Shown: one piece after another, positions 34,881 through 43,549 of the stretch
How positions within the stretch are numbered: position 1 is the stretch's first letter
Layout: every line of letters starts with the position of its first letter
NCBI GenBank assembly: GCA_963800285.1
Contig: CAWDAL010000010.1
Location: 248,001 to 312,000 of the forward strand
Direction of reading: 5' to 3'
Origin: DASUPK01 sp963800285
GTDB taxonomy: Bacteria > Actinomycetota > Thermoleophilia > Solirubrobacterales > 70-9
Length of the DNA stretch: 64,000 nucleotides
The notes under the pieces: model-generated
Databases searched by the model: none
Seen by the model: the letters and a program-made list of their open reading frames with translations, nothing else
What the model was told of the DNA's origin: nothing
Translations under genes and position numbers: made by a program

Positions 34881-35792
34881 GTGCTTCGACTCCGCCTGGC
34901 GATCGACGAGCACCGCGCCGATTCCGTCACCGCGGAGCTCGAGGGGACGGGCGGCGTGCACCGCATCGTCGCGCTCCAGCCGGAGCGGTCGGGGACCGGG
35001 GTCGTACTTGCCGCCGATGTCTCACCGTCCGTCGCCGATCGGGTGATGGAGATGATCCGCCGATGGGAGGTGGACGACTCCGACTATCTGCTCACGCGCC
35101 AGGAGGTGGTCGCCCCGCACCCGGCCCACCGGCATCTGGCGGCGGGGGAGGACTTCGCCTGGATCGAGGTGATGGGTGAGGCGCGGACCCATTCCCGGCC
35201 GCTGGGCCGCTACATGGCGCTGATGGGCGTGGCCGCGGTTCTGGCGGCGATCGGCGTGATCACCGACAATCCGATCCTGATCGTCGGCGCGATGGCGGTC
35301 AGTCCCGACCTGCTGCCGATCTGCGCCGCGTGCGTCGGGTTCGTCGGTGGACGGCTGCGGCTCGCCAGCCTGTCCCTCGCGACCCTCCTGCTCGGCATCT
35401 CGTTCACCTGGCTCGTCTCCGCCGCCGTCGCCTGGTTGCTGCAGCTCACCGGCATTCTCACCGGAGACTTCCAGGTCCACGACACCGCCCTCCACGGCCT
35501 CAACCACATCGACTACTCGACCGTGCTGGTTGCTCTGGCCGCCGGGATCGCGGCGATGCTCTCCTTCGAGACCCGCGCAGCGTCCGCCGTCGGGGTCGCG
35601 ATCTCGGTGACCACCATTCCCGCCTCCGCGCTCTTCGGGGTGTCTCTGGGGCTGGGCGAGATTCGCGACTCGTGGGGGGCGGCCGGGGTGCTGGGGGTGA
35701 ACGTCGGCCTGCTGCTGCTCTCCGCGACCGTGACGCTCGCGATCCAGCGCGGGCTCATCGCCGCGCGAATCCCCGGCGGGAGCTCGGCTTAG
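34881..35792 (+). CDS. DUF389 family membrane protein
   Basis: 303 residues. The N-terminal 80 residues form a soluble ferredoxin-like region (MLRLRLAIDEHRADSVTAEL). Six or more helices follow, carrying the DUF389 signature YMALMGVAAVLAAIGVITDN and PILIVGAMAVSPDLLPICA, the latter giving the conserved I-V-G-A-M-x-x-S/x-P element. The domain is common in actinobacteria and cyanobacteria, and its role is unknown. GTG 34881 is supported by a leaderless -10 box. Confidence 0.85.
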   Translation: MLRLRLAIDEHRADSVTAELEGTGGVHRIVALQPERSGTGVVLAADVSPSVADRVMEMIRRWEVDDSDYLLTRQEVVAPHPAHRHLAAGEDFAWIEVMGEARTHSRPLGRYMALMGVAAVLAAIGVITDNPILIVGAMAVSPDLLPICAACVGFVGGRLRLASLSLATLLLGISFTWLVSAAVAWLLQLTGILTGDFQVHDTALHGLNHIDYSTVLVALAAGIAAMLSFETRAASAVGVAISVTTIPASALFGVSLGLGEIRDSWGAAGVLGVNVGLLLLSATVTLAIQRGLIAARIPGGSSA

Positions 35793-35794
35793 AT

Positions 35795-36190
35795 CTAGGA
35801 GACCAGCTGCACGACCACCGTTCGGTCCCGAGGGCGGTCGTCGAAGTCGATCAGCACGAGCTGCTGCCAGGTGCCGAGCGCGAGGCGGCCGCCGATCACG
35901 GGCACCTGCTCCGATGCGCCGATCAGCGAGGCGCGCTGATGGGCGTGTGAGTTGGTGTCGTGGTTGAGGCGGTTGTGCTCGTAGTCGCCTTCGACGGGAA
36001 TAACGCGGTCGAGCAGGTCCCGCAGGTCCGCGATCCCGCCAGGCTCGAACTCCATCGTCGTGATCGCCGCCGTCGACCCCCGGACGAAGGCCGTGACGAC
36101 CCCGTCCTCGATGGGCCCTTCAGCCACGACCCTCTGGACGTCGGCGGTGATGTCCACGACGTCCGCATCGCCACGGGTCGAGAGGCCCAT
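35795..36190 (-). CDS. YjbQ/UPF0047 family protein
   Basis: 131 residues with the family core: VDITADVQRVVAEGPIEDGV, FVRGSTAAITTMEFEPGG, then DYEHNRLNHDTNSHAHQRASLIGASEQVPV and LALGTWQQLVLIDFDDRPR (given here in part). The conserved His and Asn/Asp residues surround a metal-phosphate site. YjbQ has been linked to thiamine-phosphate synthase activity, but its in vivo role is uncertain. Convergent with the DUF389 gene, 2 nt apart. Confidence 0.88.
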   Translation of the reverse strand: MGLSTRGDADVVDITADVQRVVAEGPIEDGVVTAFVRGSTAAITTMEFEPGGIADLRDLLDRVIPVEGDYEHNRLNHDTNSHAHQRASLIGASEQVPVIGGRLALGTWQQLVLIDFDDRPRDRTVVVQLVS

Positions 36191-36281
36191 ATTTCCGCGC
36201 TGTGAACCATCGAAGCCACGCTAGCGATATCACCCGTTTTGGGCGATGCGGGCGCTGAGAGGCCTGAGAGAATCGCCCACG

Positions 36282-37886
36282 ATGCCGGGACGGATCCAGC
36301 TGACCGACACCCCCACCCAATCGCCGAGCCGAATCATCGTCACCGCAAGCTCGTGTGGGCTCTCGTCGTGCTCGCGTCGATCGTCCTGGTCCTTTCGATG
36401 GTCGCGAACTGGGTTCAGACCGAGGTCCTCGACTCCGGCCAGTTCTCGAACAACACCGAGCGAGATCCTCCAGAACCAGGACGTCCAGGAGCAGCTCAGC
36501 CTCTTCGCCGTCGACCAGCTCTACGCCAACGTCGACGTCCAGGCTCAGATCGAGCAGAAGCTGCCACCGCCGGCCCAGCCACTCGCCGCACCGGTAACGG
36601 CGGCAACCAGACAACTCGCCACCAACGTGGCGAAGACGGCGCTCGCCTCGCCTCGGGTCCAGCAACTCGTCGCCACCGCGATCAACGGTGCGCAGCAGCG
36701 CTTCGTCAGCCTGATCGAGGACAAGGGCCAGTTCGTCTCGACTCAGGGCGGCGACGTCACCCTCGAATACGGGAGCTTCATCGCCGACATCGCCACTCGC
36801 CTGGGCGTCGACCCCTCGACGATCTCCCAGATCCAGGCCTTCATCCAGCAGTCCTCGACCGAGCTCAAGCAGCGCCTGACGACGATGCAGAGCAAGATCG
36901 AGTCCACGCGCGCAACGCTCTCCCAGGCGCAGGCGGGCACGCTCAGCCCCGCAGGTGCAACAGAACCTCACGACTCTCGATACGGATGCCGCGCAGCTCA
37001 ACACGACCATCGCGAGCCTCCAGCAGAAGATCACGGGCATCCAGCCGAAGGCTCCCGCATCCGCTGCAGAGCCGGCTCTCCGACCTCCAGGGCCGCCTGA
37101 CCAAGCTCGACAAGCGGTCGGCGACGGCGCAGAGGACAGGCCGCCGCGGTGCTCAAGGATCCAAGCCAGGCGAACATCCTCAAGCTCGACCCCACGCTCG
37201 CGTCACTCCAGACACAGAGTCACGACCCTGCTCAACCGTCAGGCGATTCAGCATCCCGGGCGAGATCGTCGTGATGAAGTCCAGCGGGCTGAGCGGCCTC
37301 CAGGACCTCGTGAAGGCGCTGCGCAATCTCGGCTTCGTGCTGCCGGTTCTGGCGCTCCTGCTCTACCTGGCGGCCATCTACCTGGCGAAGAACTGGCGGC
37401 GGGAGGCGCTGATCGCAGCCGGCGGCGGGAATCCTGGGCGCCACGCTGCTCGTCCTGCTGGTGAGGCACGTCATCGGCAACGGGGTCATCGACTCGGTGG
37501 CGAGCTCCGATGCGGTCAAACCCGCCATCACCTCGGTCTGGGACATCATTTCCGACGGGCTGCGCGAGCGTGCCCTGTTCGTGCTCGTGATCGGGCTGGG
37601 GTTCATCGGCGGCGGGCTCCTCGCCGGGCCCGGCCGGCATGAGGTCGCCGTGCGGCGCTTCCTGGCGCCGTACCTGCGCGAGCAGCCTGTCGTCGTCTAT
37701 GCGGTCCTGGCCTTCGTCTTCCTGATTTGGCTGACGCTGCTTCCGACGATCAACAACCTCGGTCAGGTGCTGATAGTCCTGGTTCTCGCCGGGCTGGCGG
37801 TGCTGGGCGTCGAGATCCTGCGCCGCCAGACGGCACGGGAGTTCCCGAACGCCACAACTGCTCCTCGCCCGACCCCCCGCCCGTAA
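36282..37886 (+). pseudogene. Actinobacterial conserved membrane protein, broken by at least seven +1 frameshifts
   Basis: Read across frames, this encodes one protein: TM helix (LVWALVVLASIVLVLSMVANW), an extracellular region (SEILQNQDVQEQLSLFAVDQLYANVDV in part), a coiled coil, then LVKALRNLGFVLPVLALLLY with AKNWRREALIAAG, and two more helices to 37886. This order matches a known actinobacterial membrane family of unknown function. The frame moves 2-0-1-2-0-1-2-0, always by one extra base, near 36465, 36945, 37060, 37135, 37215, 37250 and 37428. Possibly two more lie near 36310. ATG 36282 is the likely start. Either sequence error or decay. Confidence 0.65.
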
Positions 37887-37902
37887 CCGGGCGCCGGCGG
37901 CG

Positions 37903-38780
37903 CTACCAGTCCCAGGGAGTGTCCGTGCCCACCAGCGACTCCTGCTCGAGGTAGCGGGCGAACTCCTCGAGCTCCTCCTGCGGGATCGAGTAGGTGTGCT
38001 GCTCCTCGTCCGGGAACGTCCGGGCGCGGACCTCCTCGGTGTAGGCGCGCACGCCCTTCAGCGACTCTGCTGCGGACCTCGGCGAAGCGCTTCACGAACT
38101 TGGGCTGATGGCCGTCGTAGACGCCGAGCAGGTCGTGCAGGACGAGCACCTGGCCGTCGGTCGAAGGGCCGGCGCCGATCCCGATCACCGGGATCTCCAG
38201 CTTGGGCATGAGCGCCTCGGTGACGGCCGAGGGGATCGCCTCGAAGACGATCGCGAAGCAGCCGACCGACTGCAGCGCCAGCGCCTCCTCGAAGAGCTTC
38301 GCCGCGGCCTCGGCGGTCCGGCCCTGCGCCTTGAAGCCGCCGAGGGCGGTCGCCGTCTGCGGGGTGAGCCCGACGTGGCCCATCACCGGGATGCCGGAGC
38401 GGACGATCGCCCGCGCTCGGTCCACCGAGGCGCCGCCGCGCTCGAGCTTGACGGCGTCCACCTGCGCCTCCTTGACGAAGCGCTGGGCGTTCTCGATCGC
38501 CTGCTCGTTGGAGGTCTCGTAGGAGCCGAAGGGCATGTCGCCGATCAGCAGCGGCCGCTCGAGGCCACGGCGGACGGCCCTGGTCATCATCAGCATCTCG
38601 TCCATGCCGACCGGGGTGGTGGCGTCGTGGCCGAGGACGACCATCGCGGCCGTGTCGCCGACCAGGACGATGTCGACGCCCGCCTCGTCGACGATCTGGG
38701 CGGAGGGATAGTCGTAGGCGGTGATCATCACGATCGGATCGCCCGCCTCGCTTCATCTCGGCGATGCGCGGCAGCGTCAT
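37903..38780 (-). CDS. panB: 3-methyl-2-oxobutanoate hydroxymethyltransferase (two apparent frameshifts)
   Basis: PanB makes ketopantoate from 2-oxoisovalerate and methylene-tetrahydrofolate. The main frame shows VMITAYDYPSAQIVDEAGVD, VGDTAAMVVLGHDATTPV, VKLERGG, VMGHVGLTPQ and FEAIPSAVTEALMPKLEIPVIGIGAG (in part). The N-terminus (MTLPRIAEMKRGG, ATG 38780) is in another frame, as is the C-terminus (AESLKGVRAYTEEVRARTF to the stop at 37903). Removing one G near 38743 and one base near 38073 joins all three. An AGGAG site lies upstream. It is the last gene of the operon. Confidence 0.85.
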
Positions 38781-38823
38781 GGGCTGGCGATCCGCTCCTG
38801 CGACTTGTTCGGCGGTTGAGTGC

Positions 38824-39234
38824 TCACAGCAACGCTCCTTGGTCCGGATTGCCCTCACCGAGCAGCACGGTGGGGTCGCTGTCCACGGCGATCACCTCGT
38901 TGTCGTCGTTGACGTGGACGACGACCGGCGAGTAGCGCTCCATGTCCCTCTCGTCGAACGCGCCGAAGCTGGCGACGATCACCTTGTCCCCGCTGCGGAC
39001 GAGCCGGGCGGCGGCGCCGTTCACCTGCACGGTCCCGGAGCCCTCATCGCCCTCGATCGCGTAGGTGACGAAGCGGGCGCCATTGTCGATGTCCCACACG
39101 TGCACCTGCTCGTTGACCAGCAGATCCGCCTGTCGCATCAGGACGGGATCGAGAGTGATGCTGCCGACGTAGTCGACGTCACAGTCCGTGATCGTCGCGC
39201 GATGGATCTTCGACTTGAGCATCTGACGCTGCAT
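38824..39234 (-). CDS. panD: Aspartate 1-decarboxylase
   Basis: 136 residues. PanD is made as a proenzyme, self-cleaved before a serine to form a pyruvoyl group, and converts aspartate to beta-alanine. The cleavage site is in DYVGSITLD (Gly-Ser, about residues 24-25). Other family segments are MLKSKIHRATIT, LLVNEQVHVWDIDNGARF, GAAARLVRSGDKVIVASFG and PVVVHVNDDNEV. ATG 39234 overlaps the panC stop. The gene is undamaged, unlike panB and panC on either side. Confidence 0.95.
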   Translation of the reverse strand: MQRQMLKSKIHRATITDCDVDYVGSITLDPVLMRQADLLVNEQVHVWDIDNGARFVTYAIEGDEGSGTVQVNGAAARLVRSGDKVIVASFGAFDERDMERYSPVVVHVNDDNEVIAVDSDPTVLLGEGNPDQGALL

Positions 39235-40105
39235 CAGGCCTCCCTGTTCGGAGTGATCAAGACGTTGTCGATGAGGCGGGCCCTGCCCACCCTTGCCGCT
39301 ACCGCCACCAGCACCGGTCGCCCGTTCAGCTCGGCCACGGGAGCAAGGTCCTCCGCGGCGCGCGCCTCCACGTACTCCGGCTCGATTCCGGCCCTGCGAA
39401 GCTCAGTCCTCGCCGCCTCCACCAGGGCGTCGGTGGAGATCTCGCCCTCGCGGGCGGCCTGCTCGGCCGCGCCGCAGGGCTCGGGAGATCGCCGTCGCCT
39501 GCTCTCGCTGCTCCGCCGTCAGGTAGGCGTTGCGGGAGCTCAGCGCGAGGCCGTCCTCCTCGCGAACCGTGGGCAGCACCGCGATCTCGATGGGGAAGTC
39601 GAGGTCCCTGGTCATCCGCTCGATCACCAGGGCCTGCTGCGCGTCCTTGCGCCCGAAGTAGGCGATGTCCGGCTGGACGGAGTTGAAGAGCTTGGCCACC
39701 ACGGTGGTGACGCCGCGGAAGTGGGAGGGACCACGATGCTCGGGGTCGCCCTCGAGCACGCCGGTGAGCTCGTTGGCGACCTCGACCGTCGTCGCGAATC
39801 CCTCCGGGTACATCTGGCCGGCGTCGGGCATCCAGAGCAGGTCGACACCCTCCAGCGCGGCAAGCTCCGCATCGCGGTCCTCGTCGCGCGGGTAGGCCTC
39901 GAGGTCCTCGCCGGGCCCGAACTGCGCCGGGTTGACGAACAGGCTGACGACGACCACGTCGCAGTCCTCGCGGGCCTGGCGCATGAGCGAGAGGTGCCCG
40001 TCGTGGAAGTAGCCCATGGTCGGGACCAGGCCGATCCGCCTGCCCTCTCGCCGGGGACGCGGCGAGCGCCTCGCGCAGCTCGGCTCTGGTGCGAACGGTC
40101 CTCAT
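39234..40105 (-). CDS. panC: Pantoate-beta-alanine ligase (two apparent frameshifts)
   Basis: PanC joins pantoate and beta-alanine using ATP. The middle frame has the HIGH-like MGYFHDGHLSLMRQA, VVVSLFVNPAQFGPGEDL, YPRDEDRD, AKLFNSVQPDIAYFGRKDAQQ and ALSSRNAYL. The N-terminus (MRTVRTRAELREALAAS, ATG 40105) and C-terminus (AAEQAAREGEISTDALVEAA, then RARLIDNVLI) lie in other frames. One extra base near 40055-40062 (CCCC run) and one near 39476 (GG run) explain this. Start overlaps the DUF2520 stop. Confidence 0.88.
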
Positions 40106-40884
40106 GCCGGTGTCTCGCTCACTGCTTCCCGGGCGACCGCCTCGGCACGCGCCGCCAGCGCTTCGTAGAGGGGCAGCAGGTCGGGCGCCGTCTCGGCCAG
40201 GGCGGCGCGGTGCCGCTCGACCGTGGCGTGGTCGCCTCGGGCGATCGGGCCGGTCAGCGCGGCGGGACCCCGTTCCGCCCAGTTGGCGGCGGTGCGCAGA
40301 ACCAGCGGGGCGAGCAGCTCGCGAGCGTTCTCGATGCCGAGACCCTCGACGAGCTGGGCGGCCGACTCCTCGAGCGCGACCAGCAGGTTCGACGCCATCG
40401 CCGCGGCTGCGTGGTAGGCGGCGCGGCTCTCATCGGGAACCTCGAACGGCCTCATGCCGAGCGCCTCGGCCAGGGACCGGGCGAAGGCGGTCCCGGCCTC
40501 GTTGGACCCTGCGATTGCGGCGGGGGTCCCGCTCACGGCCGTCTCCGCGTCGGCGAAGGTCTGCAGCGGGTGGAGGGAGAAGGTCGAGGCGCCCCGGTCG
40601 CTTGCCGCCGCCAAGGCGTCGAGGGTGCCGGCGCCGCTGACGTGGCCGACGAGGGGGACCGAGCCCGCCACGCGCTCGCAGAGCTCCGCGATCGCGTCGT
40701 CGGGGACACAGAGGAGAACCGCTCCAGCCCCGTCGATCTGCTCGTCGCGACTCGTGAGCCGCACCTCGATCCCCGCCAGCTCGGCGGCCTTGGCGATCGA
40801 GCCGCCCACGCGCCCACGGCCGACCACCCACAACGGCGTGGCGCTCAGGGGGGAGGGGAGGTCATCCCGTTCCAGTTCCCGCAT
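40102..40884 (-). CDS. Rossmann and DUF2520 domain oxidoreductase
   Basis: 260 residues. The N-terminal Rossmann fold reads PLWVVGRGRVGGSIAKAAELAG, and the DUF2520 C-terminal helical domain has TFSLHPLQTFADAE and AAYHAAAAMASNLLVAL. The architecture resembles ketopantoate reductase and F420-dependent NADP reductases. It is first in an operon with panC, panD and panB, and no panE homologue is present in the window. A role as the missing ketopantoate reductase is plausible but inferred. ATG 40884 is chosen, although the frame is open further upstream. Confidence 0.8.
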   Translation of the reverse strand: MRELERDDLPSPLSATPLWVVGRGRVGGSIAKAAELAGIEVRLTSRDEQIDGAGAVLLCVPDDAIAELCERVAGSVPLVGHVSGAGTLDALAAASDRGASTFSLHPLQTFADAETAVSGTPAAIAGSNEAGTAFARSLAEALGMRPFEVPDESRAAYHAAAAMASNLLVALEESAAQLVEGLGIENARELLAPLVLRTAANWAERGPAALTGPIARGDHATVERHRAALAETAPDLLPLYEALAARAEAVAREAVSETPA

Positions 40885-41076
40885 CGGAGATACCAGACGG
40901 CTTTCTTGGATGGACGAGGTGTCGGTACGTGAAGTTCGTTTGGGTCCGCGCTTCTCGGAGTCACGGCCCGCGTCGAAGTATAGAGAGCGTTCCCGGCCGC
41001 TCAGCCGGTTCGAAGATCGCGCGGATCCGCCCAATTTGCGGCTCAAAACCCGGCCCGGGCGGTCGTGCACCCGAAC

Positions 41077-41082
41077 TACCAT
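41077..41082 (+). promoter_or_regulatory. -10 box of a leaderless promoter
   Basis: TACCAT ends 7 nt before GTG 41090, head of the long fmdB-like to hppA run. Confidence 0.5.
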
Positions 41083-41089
41083 CAACCCG

Positions 41090-41383
41090 GTGCCCATCTA
41101 CGAGTTCGCCTGTCAACCATGCGGTCGCCGCTTCGAGGAGCTGGTCGGCACGACCGTCGGCCTGGACACGGGCGATGTGGTCTGCCCCGAGTGCGGCGCG
41201 GGCGAGGTCGAGCGCCAGCTTTCGGCGTCCTACGCGCCGCTGCAGCGCCAGATGACGCCGAACCAGCGGCGCCGCAGGGAGGACAAGCGCGGCGTCAACC
41301 GCGGCGGCGCCAAGGAGCGGTTCAAACAGCAGCGCGCGGCCGAGAGGCGAGCGGCCGCCAGGCGGAGCGGGGGCCGATCGTGA
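41090..41383 (+). CDS. FmdB-like zinc ribbon protein
   Basis: 97 residues. A short zinc ribbon reads PIYEFACQPCGRRFEELVG, then VVCPECGAGEVERQLSAS (CxxC...CxxC), the regulatory FmdB/CxxC_CXXC_SSSS pattern. A strongly basic C-terminal tail follows (RRREDKRGV...RRAAARRSGGRS). GTG 41090 is supported by the -10 box 7 nt upstream. It overlaps the glycosylase gene by 4 nt (GTGA). The function is unknown, but coupling to a uracil-DNA glycosylase and the basic tail suggest nucleic acid binding (inference). Confidence 0.85.
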   Translation: MPIYEFACQPCGRRFEELVGTTVGLDTGDVVCPECGAGEVERQLSASYAPLQRQMTPNQRRRREDKRGVNRGGAKERFKQQRAAERRAAARRSGGRS

Positions 41384-42072
41384 GCGACGTCGAGTCGCGG
41401 CGCCAGGAGCTGGTCGAGGTCTACAACCAGGCCTCGATCTGCGAGCGCTGTCCCCTCTCCGAGACGCGCAACCGCGTCGTCTTCGGCGCTGGGAACGCCG
41501 ACGCCGACCTGATCTTCGTCGGCGAGGCCCCCGGCGCCGAGGAGGATCGTCAGGGCCTGCCGTTCGTCGGGCGTGCCGGCGGCTTCCTCAGCGAGCTGCT
41601 CGAGGGCATCGGGTTGAACCGAGAGGACGTGTTCATCGCAAATGTCCTCAAGTGCCGCCCGCCCGGGAACCGCGATCCGCAGCCGGAGGAGATCGACTCC
41701 TGCCGCCCGTATCTGGAGAAGCAGGTCGAGCTGATCGAGCCGCGCGTGATCGCCACGCTGGGGAACTTCGCGACCAAGCTCCTCACCGCCAATCCCACCG
41801 GCATCACGAAGGTTCGCGGGACGCCGCAGGAGCACCTGATCGGCGGGCGTCACCTTTACCTGCTGCCGCTCTTCCACCCGGCCGCGGGCCTGCGCACGCC
41901 GCGAGTCGCCGAGCAGCTCCGTGAGGACTTCAAGCAGATCCCCGACCTGCTGGCCCAGCCGCTGCCGGAGCCGGTAATGCGAGGGGGCTCCGCGGGCGAC
42001 GCCGAGGAGCCACCCGATTCAGGCCCGGCGCCGGAGCCGGAGCCCGATCAGATGGGCCTGTTCGGCGGCTGA
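41380..42072 (+). CDS. Uracil-DNA glycosylase, family 4
   Basis: 230 residues. The Fe-S type family-4 enzyme removes uracil from DNA. The iron-sulfur cysteines appear in ICERCPLS and VLKCRPPGNRDP, with a third in IDSCRPYL. The catalytic motif is VGEAPGAEEDRQGLPFVGRAG (shown in part), and the DNA-binding motif HPAA is at LPLFHPAAGLRTP. The C-terminal Pro/Glu tail ends MGLFGG. GTG 41380 overlaps the zinc-ribbon gene stop. Confidence 0.93.
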   Translation: MSDVESRRQELVEVYNQASICERCPLSETRNRVVFGAGNADADLIFVGEAPGAEEDRQGLPFVGRAGGFLSELLEGIGLNREDVFIANVLKCRPPGNRDPQPEEIDSCRPYLEKQVELIEPRVIATLGNFATKLLTANPTGITKVRGTPQEHLIGGRHLYLLPLFHPAAGLRTPRVAEQLREDFKQIPDLLAQPLPEPVMRGGSAGDAEEPPDSGPAPEPEPDQMGLFGG

Positions 42073-42476
42073 CCGAGCGGACCGACAGCGCTGCTGAGAC
42101 CGAGGCGGTCGGCGAGCGTCTCGCCGCCGAGCTCGAGCCGGGTGACGTCGTGCTGGTCAGCGGCGACCTCGGCGCGGGCAAGACGACCCTGATTCGCGGC
42201 GCCTGCCGTGCGCTCGGCGTGAGCGAGGCGGTGACCTCGCCGACCTTCACGATCGGTCACACCTACAGCGGCCGCGTTCCGGTCTCGCACCTGGATCTCT
42301 ACCGGCTGGCCGACCTCGGCCAGGAGGACCCGGCGCTCCTCGACGACTACCTGACGCCAGAGGCGGTCGCCTTCATCGAATGGCCCGGCGCGGCCGAGCC
42401 GTGGCTCGAGCGGGTCACGCGGCGGGTGGACCTCCGACACGCCGGAGACGATCAGCGGGAGATAGAGATCTCCTAG
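42069..42476 (+). CDS. tsaE: tRNA t6A biosynthesis ATPase TsaE
   Basis: About 135 residues. The P-loop VLVSGDLGAGKTTLIRG is followed by SPTFTIGHTYSG and VSHLDLYRL, then FIEWPGAAEPWL, all TsaE hallmarks. TsaE hydrolyses ATP to support the TsaB-TsaD complex that makes N6-threonylcarbamoyladenosine on tRNA. Family members have about 25 residues before the P-loop (here ETEAVGERLAAELEPGDVV). The only start in frame before them is CTG 42069, overlapping the glycosylase stop (CTGA); GTG 42150 would cut off the conserved part. CTG initiation is therefore likely. Confidence 0.88.
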   Translation: MTERTDSAAETEAVGERLAAELEPGDVVLVSGDLGAGKTTLIRGACRALGVSEAVTSPTFTIGHTYSGRVPVSHLDLYRLADLGQEDPALLDDYLTPEAVAFIEWPGAAEPWLERVTRRVDLRHAGDDQREIEIS

Positions 42477-42790
42477 TAGCCGTTCTGGTTCTGGTTCTGG
42501 TTCTGATTCTGATCTTGGTTCTGGTTCTGCTGGATCTGCGTCTGCACGCTCTGCACCTGGCTCTGGACGCTCTGTGCCTGCTGCTGGGCGTTCGTGATCG
42601 CGGTGGAGATCTGGCTCTGCACGCTGCTGGCCTGCGACTGAACGCTGTCGATCACGCTGTTGACGTCCTTGTTGCTGTCACTTCCGCACCCGGCGACCGC
42701 GACGCCGGCGCCGACGCCGAATACTGCGATCCCGAGCACTGCGGCGATGGCTGCCGGACGTCGAGTGAACCTGCTGGACTGCTCCTCCAT
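42473..42790 (-). CDS. Asn/Gln-repeat lipoprotein
   Basis: 105 residues. The signal peptide and lipobox read VGAGVAVAGCGSDS (Cys 34 lipidated). The body is a Gln/Ser heptad-like helix (VQSQASSVQSQISTAITNAQ) and ends in an NQ repeat tail. It lies antisense between tsaE and tsaB, the only interruption of that run, and is convergent with tsaE (4-nt overlap). A surface coiled-coil or spacer lipoprotein is likely. No known family was recognised. Confidence 0.75.
   Translation of the reverse strand: MEEQSSRFTRRPAAIAAVLGIAVFGVGAGVAVAGCGSDSNKDVNSVIDSVQSQASSVQSQISTAITNAQQQAQSVQSQVQSVQTQIQQNQNQDQNQNQNQNQNGY
42482..42529. repeat. Hexanucleotide tandem repeat (GGTTCT-like)
   Basis: About eight imperfect GGTTCT/GATTCT units encode the (Asn-Gln)n tail of the reverse-strand lipoprotein. 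Copy number could vary by slippage. Confidence 0.75.
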
Positions 42791-42847
42791 GGTGTGTCTC
42801 CTTCTCGCGGGGTCGACGGGCGCCGATCCTCCAGCGGGACTCTATTG

Positions 42848-43549
42848 ATGGTGGTACTCGGATTCGACAGCGCGACGGCCGACGCCGTGGTCGGCGTGAC
42901 GGCCGGCGGCCGGGTCGTCCGCGAGACGCGGATCGAACCGGGGCCGGACGGTCGCCCGCGCCACTCCCAGGTGCTCCTCGGGGAGATCGAGCGGAGCGTC
43001 GAGGAGGCGGGCGGCTGGGAGAGGATCGACCGGATCGCCGTGGGGGTCGGCCCCGGGTCGTTCACCGGCCTGCGAATCGGAATCGCCACGGCGCGGGCCC
43101 TGGCGCAGGCGAGGGAGATCCCGATCGCTCCCGCCGGGTCCCTGGCGGCGCTGGCTCGGGGCATCTCGGAGGTGAGCGAGGGCGCCCCTGCCCTGCCGGT
43201 GATAGACGCCCGCCGAAGCGAGGCCTTTGCGGCCCTGTTCGACGACGGCACCGAGGTGTGGCCTCCGTTCGTGGCGCCGCCGGACGGGTTGGCGGATCGC
43301 CTGCGGAGCCTGGATTCGGCGCCGCTGGCGGCCGGAGACGGGGCGCTACGATTCGCCGCAGAGCTGGAGGCCGCCGGCGCCATGGTTGCCCCGCCCTCAG
43401 ACCCGATCCACCGAGTCGCCGCAAGGCACGTTTGCGCGGTGGGTGAGGCGGCGACCGAGGCGACGCCGGACCAGATCCAACCGCTGTATCTGAGACCGCC
43501 CGATGCAAAGAGATGGCTTGAGCGAGATCGCGGAGTCCCCGGCGGATGA
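42848..43549 (+). CDS. tsaB: tRNA t6A biosynthesis protein TsaB
   Basis: 233 residues, the inactive Kae1-like partner of TsaD. The ASKHA N-terminus reads VLGFDSATADAVVGVT, then DRIAVGVGPGSFTGLRIGIATARALA (shown in part, the family signature) and PVIDARRSEAFAAL. The downstream half is variable as usual. ATG 42848 is the chosen start. It overlaps rimI by 47 nt, unusually long, which suggests that rimI may begin later than 43503. Confidence 0.9.
   Translation: MVVLGFDSATADAVVGVTAGGRVVRETRIEPGPDGRPRHSQVLLGEIERSVEEAGGWERIDRIAVGVGPGSFTGLRIGIATARALAQAREIPIAPAGSLAALARGISEVSEGAPALPVIDARRSEAFAALFDDGTEVWPPFVAPPDGLADRLRSLDSAPLAAGDGALRFAAELEAAGAMVAPPSDPIHRVAARHVCAVGEAATEATPDQIQPLYLRPPDAKRWLERDRGVPGG

Noticed and set aside
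42482..42529. Possible CRISPR-like repeat
   Set aside because: Contiguous hexamers without spacers that encode the NQ tail of a lipoprotein.
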